DNA of 64,000 nucleotides from Paraburkholderia ferrariae NBRC 106233 (GTDB lineage Bacteria; Pseudomonadota; Gammaproteobacteria; Burkholderiales; Burkholderiaceae): the NCBI RefSeq assembly GCF_000685035.1, contig NZ_BAYB01000038.1, positions 1-64,000 of the forward strand. Reading direction: 5' to 3'. The translations under genes and the position numbers were made by a program. This document shows positions 61,748-64,000 of this stretch, piece by piece. The notes beneath the pieces are model-generated. The model saw nothing but the letters and a program-made list of their open reading frames with translations. It did no database searches and was not told where the DNA came from. Every line of letters begins with the position of its first letter. The first letter of the stretch is position 1.

Positions 61748-63760
61748 CTAGCCTGCTTTTGCGGAGACCTCCGTCAATTCGAGCATGCGCGCAATCAGCA
61801 CGTCGGTGGACAGCGGCTTGCTGAGCACGCAGCGCTCCGGCAGCACGCCCTGCGCGCCGGCCGCCGCTTCGCCCGTCACCACGAGGCACGGCACGGGCCG
61901 CGAAAAATGCCCGGCGAGCAGGCGCACGACGTCGTGCGCGGTCGACATCTCGGGCAACCGGTAGTCGCTGATGACGAGATCGGGCACGCGCTCGATCGCT
62001 TGCAGCAGATCGTGGAGCTCCGCCACGGATCGAACCGAATCGAACAGGACGCCCCATCGCGCAAACAACGCTTCCATCGAGGCGCGCACCAGGCTGTCGT
62101 CCTCCACCAGCAACACGTAAAGACCACGCAGCGACGCAGGCGACGGCGACGCCGCCGCATCGGCTAGCGACAGCGCGGCATCCCGGTGCGCAAAGGGATC
62201 GGCCGCCGGCAAGCGCACCGAGAAGCGCGACCCGTGGCCCTCGATCGACTTGAGTTCGAGACGGTGCCCTTCGAGCAACGACACCACCGCATTCACAATC
62301 GACAAACCGAGTCCGAGCCCTTTCTCGCGGTCGCGCTCCGGGTTGCCGATCTGCACGAACGGCTGGAAGATCGCGTCCCAATGTTCCGATGCGATGCCTA
62401 TCCCGTTGTCGATCACGTCGATCCGCACATAATTCGGCATGCGAACCAATCCCACGAGCACGACGGACCGCCCCGCTTTCGCCGGGTCCGCATATTTGAT
62501 CCCATTGGAGACGAGGTTGCTCAACACGCGCGGAATCCAGTCGGCGTCGGTGCGCACCCAGGCGGGTCCTTGCTGCGTCCTTCCATAGCGCAACGCCACG
62601 CCGCGACTCGCAGCAAACGGTGCAAGCTGCGCGACGGTTTCCTCGGACACGCGGCTCAGATCGACGCTCGTGTAGTTCGGCTTGACGTGCCCCGATTCGA
62701 GCTTCGACAGATCGAGCACGCCGTTGAAGAGGCGCGCAGTCAGCACCGACGCCTTGCGCGCCTCGCCAATCAGCTTGCCCGATGCTTCCACATCGCCCGC
62801 GCCCAACGCTTCGTCGGCCGCGGCCAGAAAAAGATTGAGCGCGTGCATGGGCTGCCGCAGGTCGTGCGCCGCGGCCGCCAGAAAACGCGATTTTGCGCGG
62901 CTTGCCCGCTCTGCGGCTTCGCGTTGCTGTTCGCGCAAGGCGATCAGGGCTTCCGATTGGGTCTGCTGGTCGCGCCGTGCCTGTTCGAGGTCACGATGCT
63001 TTTGCGCGAGTTCGGCATTGACCCCTTGCAGCGCGTCGTTGCCGTGAGCGAGCGCCTGGATCGCGATATAGCGGTCCCGCACATGCCGCTCGGCATTCAC
63101 GTTGACGCTATGACCCAGCACCGCGACATTCAGGAGGTAGAACATGCCGGCCGCGAAATTGTCCGGCTCGACTGCCCGAGTGATCAACTGCGCCAGCACG
63201 ATTGCGGCAATCACACACAGGGTCAGCATCAACGTGGCCTTGGCCCGCAAGCGGAGAAAGCCGAACTGATAGAAAAGAATTAAATAAAAGCCGACAAAAA
63301 AATGCGTGAAATTGAATGGCCTCGGCGCAAGAACCGTTTGCATCAGCAGGCACAGACACATGAATGCCAGGCCCAGCAGCAGGATCCAGTGCGCCACGTC
63401 ATCCCGATGAAATGCCAGTCTGAAGGCCAGCACGATGCCAACGGTCGCACCCAGCGCACCGGCGCACCGGAACGCGAAAACCTCCGGGAAATACGGCGCG
63501 AACACCGGACTGGTCTGCGCAAGACGGATTTCCCAAAAGCCGAAACACACCCAGATCAGCGTGCCTAGCACGAGTGCCGCGCGGCGAAAGTCGGCAAAAC
63601 GGCGGCCATAATCCTCCGTAAATGCCTGTTCGACCGTGGGATCTTCGAATTGCGCCGGCCAGCACAGAATATCGACCAGCCACGCGCGAATCGCCCCTGG
63701 CGCCGACGCGCGTTTAAGCCATTTCGATTCCACCGCAGGCTGAATCCTGAATATGCTCAT
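61748..63760 (-). CDS. Membrane hybrid sensor histidine kinase (HDLRQP type)
   Basis: 670 residues. Six or seven N-terminal membrane helices (about 60-225) form the sensor, followed by a coiled coil (255-290), HisKA with H299 (AAAHDLRQPMHAL), HATPase_c (NLVSNGIKYAD, DNGIGI, GLGLGLSIV) and a C-terminal receiver (YVLLVEDDSLVRAS; phospho-Asp in DLVISDYRLPE). No periplasmic domain, so it may sense a membrane or cytoplasmic cue. Convergent with the NarL-type regulator at 60916. Confidence 0.93.
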   Translation of the reverse strand: MSIFRIQPAVESKWLKRASAPGAIRAWLVDILCWPAQFEDPTVEQAFTEDYGRRFADFRRAALVLGTLIWVCFGFWEIRLAQTSPVFAPYFPEVFAFRCAGALGATVGIVLAFRLAFHRDDVAHWILLLGLAFMCLCLLMQTVLAPRPFNFTHFFVGFYLILFYQFGFLRLRAKATLMLTLCVIAAIVLAQLITRAVEPDNFAAGMFYLLNVAVLGHSVNVNAERHVRDRYIAIQALAHGNDALQGVNAELAQKHRDLEQARRDQQTQSEALIALREQQREAAERASRAKSRFLAAAAHDLRQPMHALNLFLAAADEALGAGDVEASGKLIGEARKASVLTARLFNGVLDLSKLESGHVKPNYTSVDLSRVSEETVAQLAPFAASRGVALRYGRTQQGPAWVRTDADWIPRVLSNLVSNGIKYADPAKAGRSVVLVGLVRMPNYVRIDVIDNGIGIASEHWDAIFQPFVQIGNPERDREKGLGLGLSIVNAVVSLLEGHRLELKSIEGHGSRFSVRLPAADPFAHRDAALSLADAAASPSPASLRGLYVLLVEDDSLVRASMEALFARWGVLFDSVRSVAELHDLLQAIERVPDLVISDYRLPEMSTAHDVVRLLAGHFSRPVPCLVVTGEAAAGAQGVLPERCVLSKPLSTDVLIARMLELTEVSAKAG

Positions 63761-64000
63761 TGCATTTCGCCGTAGGTTCGCAGACCTTGCCAAACAGGAA
63801 GCACGTCTCGCGCTCGGGCACGCCAGTTCATTCTAGTCGGTCGCTATCCGGCCCACCTGCAAAGTGACGCATACGCGGCGTATCGGCTGGCGCACGCGCC
63901 ATTCGACGCGCGCTCGTAGACCGATGACAACGGCTACGCTTATCCTTGCGCTTTAAAGCCGCGGCCTGGGCCGTGCCTTACCCTCATCACACGGCCCCTC
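63761..64000. other. Upstream region of the hybrid kinase gene
   Basis: 240 bp at the right edge without a supported gene; likely holds the promoter of the hybrid kinase. No repeat or RNA gene seen. Confidence 0.45.

Overview
High-GC chromosomal DNA with codon use and gene content typical of Burkholderiaceae, most likely Paraburkholderia sensu lato. Pointers are a near-canonical Burkholderia-type dgdA/dgdR pair, a gramibactin-type siderophore locus, a RibH2-type lumazine synthase behind an FMN riboswitch, and a xanthan/cepacian-like polysaccharide locus. No rRNA, tRNA, CRISPR array, insertion sequence or phage gene was recognised.

Region 1 (1-12.7 kb) is the end of a siderophore locus. Reading leftwards from 4.4 kb on the minus strand are an MbtH-like protein, a type II thioesterase, a SznF/GrbD-like cupin enzyme, a DcsA/GrbE-like YqcI/YcgG-family protein and the first 256 codons of an NRPS that runs off the left edge. 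GrbD and GrbE homologues side by side are the signature of graminine, the C-diazeniumdiolate amino acid of gramibactin-type siderophores. Reading rightwards are a MacA-MacB-TolC-type exporter (similar in layout to PvdRT-OpmQ), a Fur paralogue, an Sfp-type phosphopantetheinyl transferase, a nitroreductase-family protein and a degenerate phosphopantetheinyl-transferase-like protein. Fur-box-like sites sit in both divergent promoter regions.

Region 2 (12.9-32.9 kb) is mixed housekeeping and accessory DNA: a VC0807-like membrane protein, dgdA/dgdR, a Bcr/CflA efflux pump, an L,D-transpeptidase, a GNAT enzyme, an ECF sigma factor operon with a His-rich membrane protein and a ferredoxin, an ABC exporter, transketolase, HxlR/SDR, ribE and riboswitch-ribH2, an SMR pump, a VOC protein, fadH with a divergent PadR regulator and a long inverted-repeat operator, and a small secreted protein.

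Region 3 (33-47.6 kb) is an exopolysaccharide locus: WcaJ/GumD-like initiating transferase, WecG/GumM-like transferase, GMC oxidoreductase plus SDR-type epimerase, Wzx-like flippase, a GH44 glucanase, a Wzy-like polymerase, a Wza/GumB-like export lipoprotein, a Wzc/GumC-like protein whose kinase P-loop is gone, and a DUF6492-like glycosyltransferase. The set suggests a beta-1,4-glucan-backbone polymer.

Region 4 (47.6-60.1 kb) is an amide/urea catabolic operon on the minus strand (urtABCDE-like transporter, formamidase fmdA, fmdB, then a 67-bp-arm hairpin and amiE). It is divergent from a 1150-residue fusion of an NCS1-type permease, a Cys-rich linker and a hybrid histidine kinase, which overlaps a LuxR-type response regulator. 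Region 5 (60.2-64 kb) holds a second, convergent response regulator/hybrid kinase pair and a small unknown protein.
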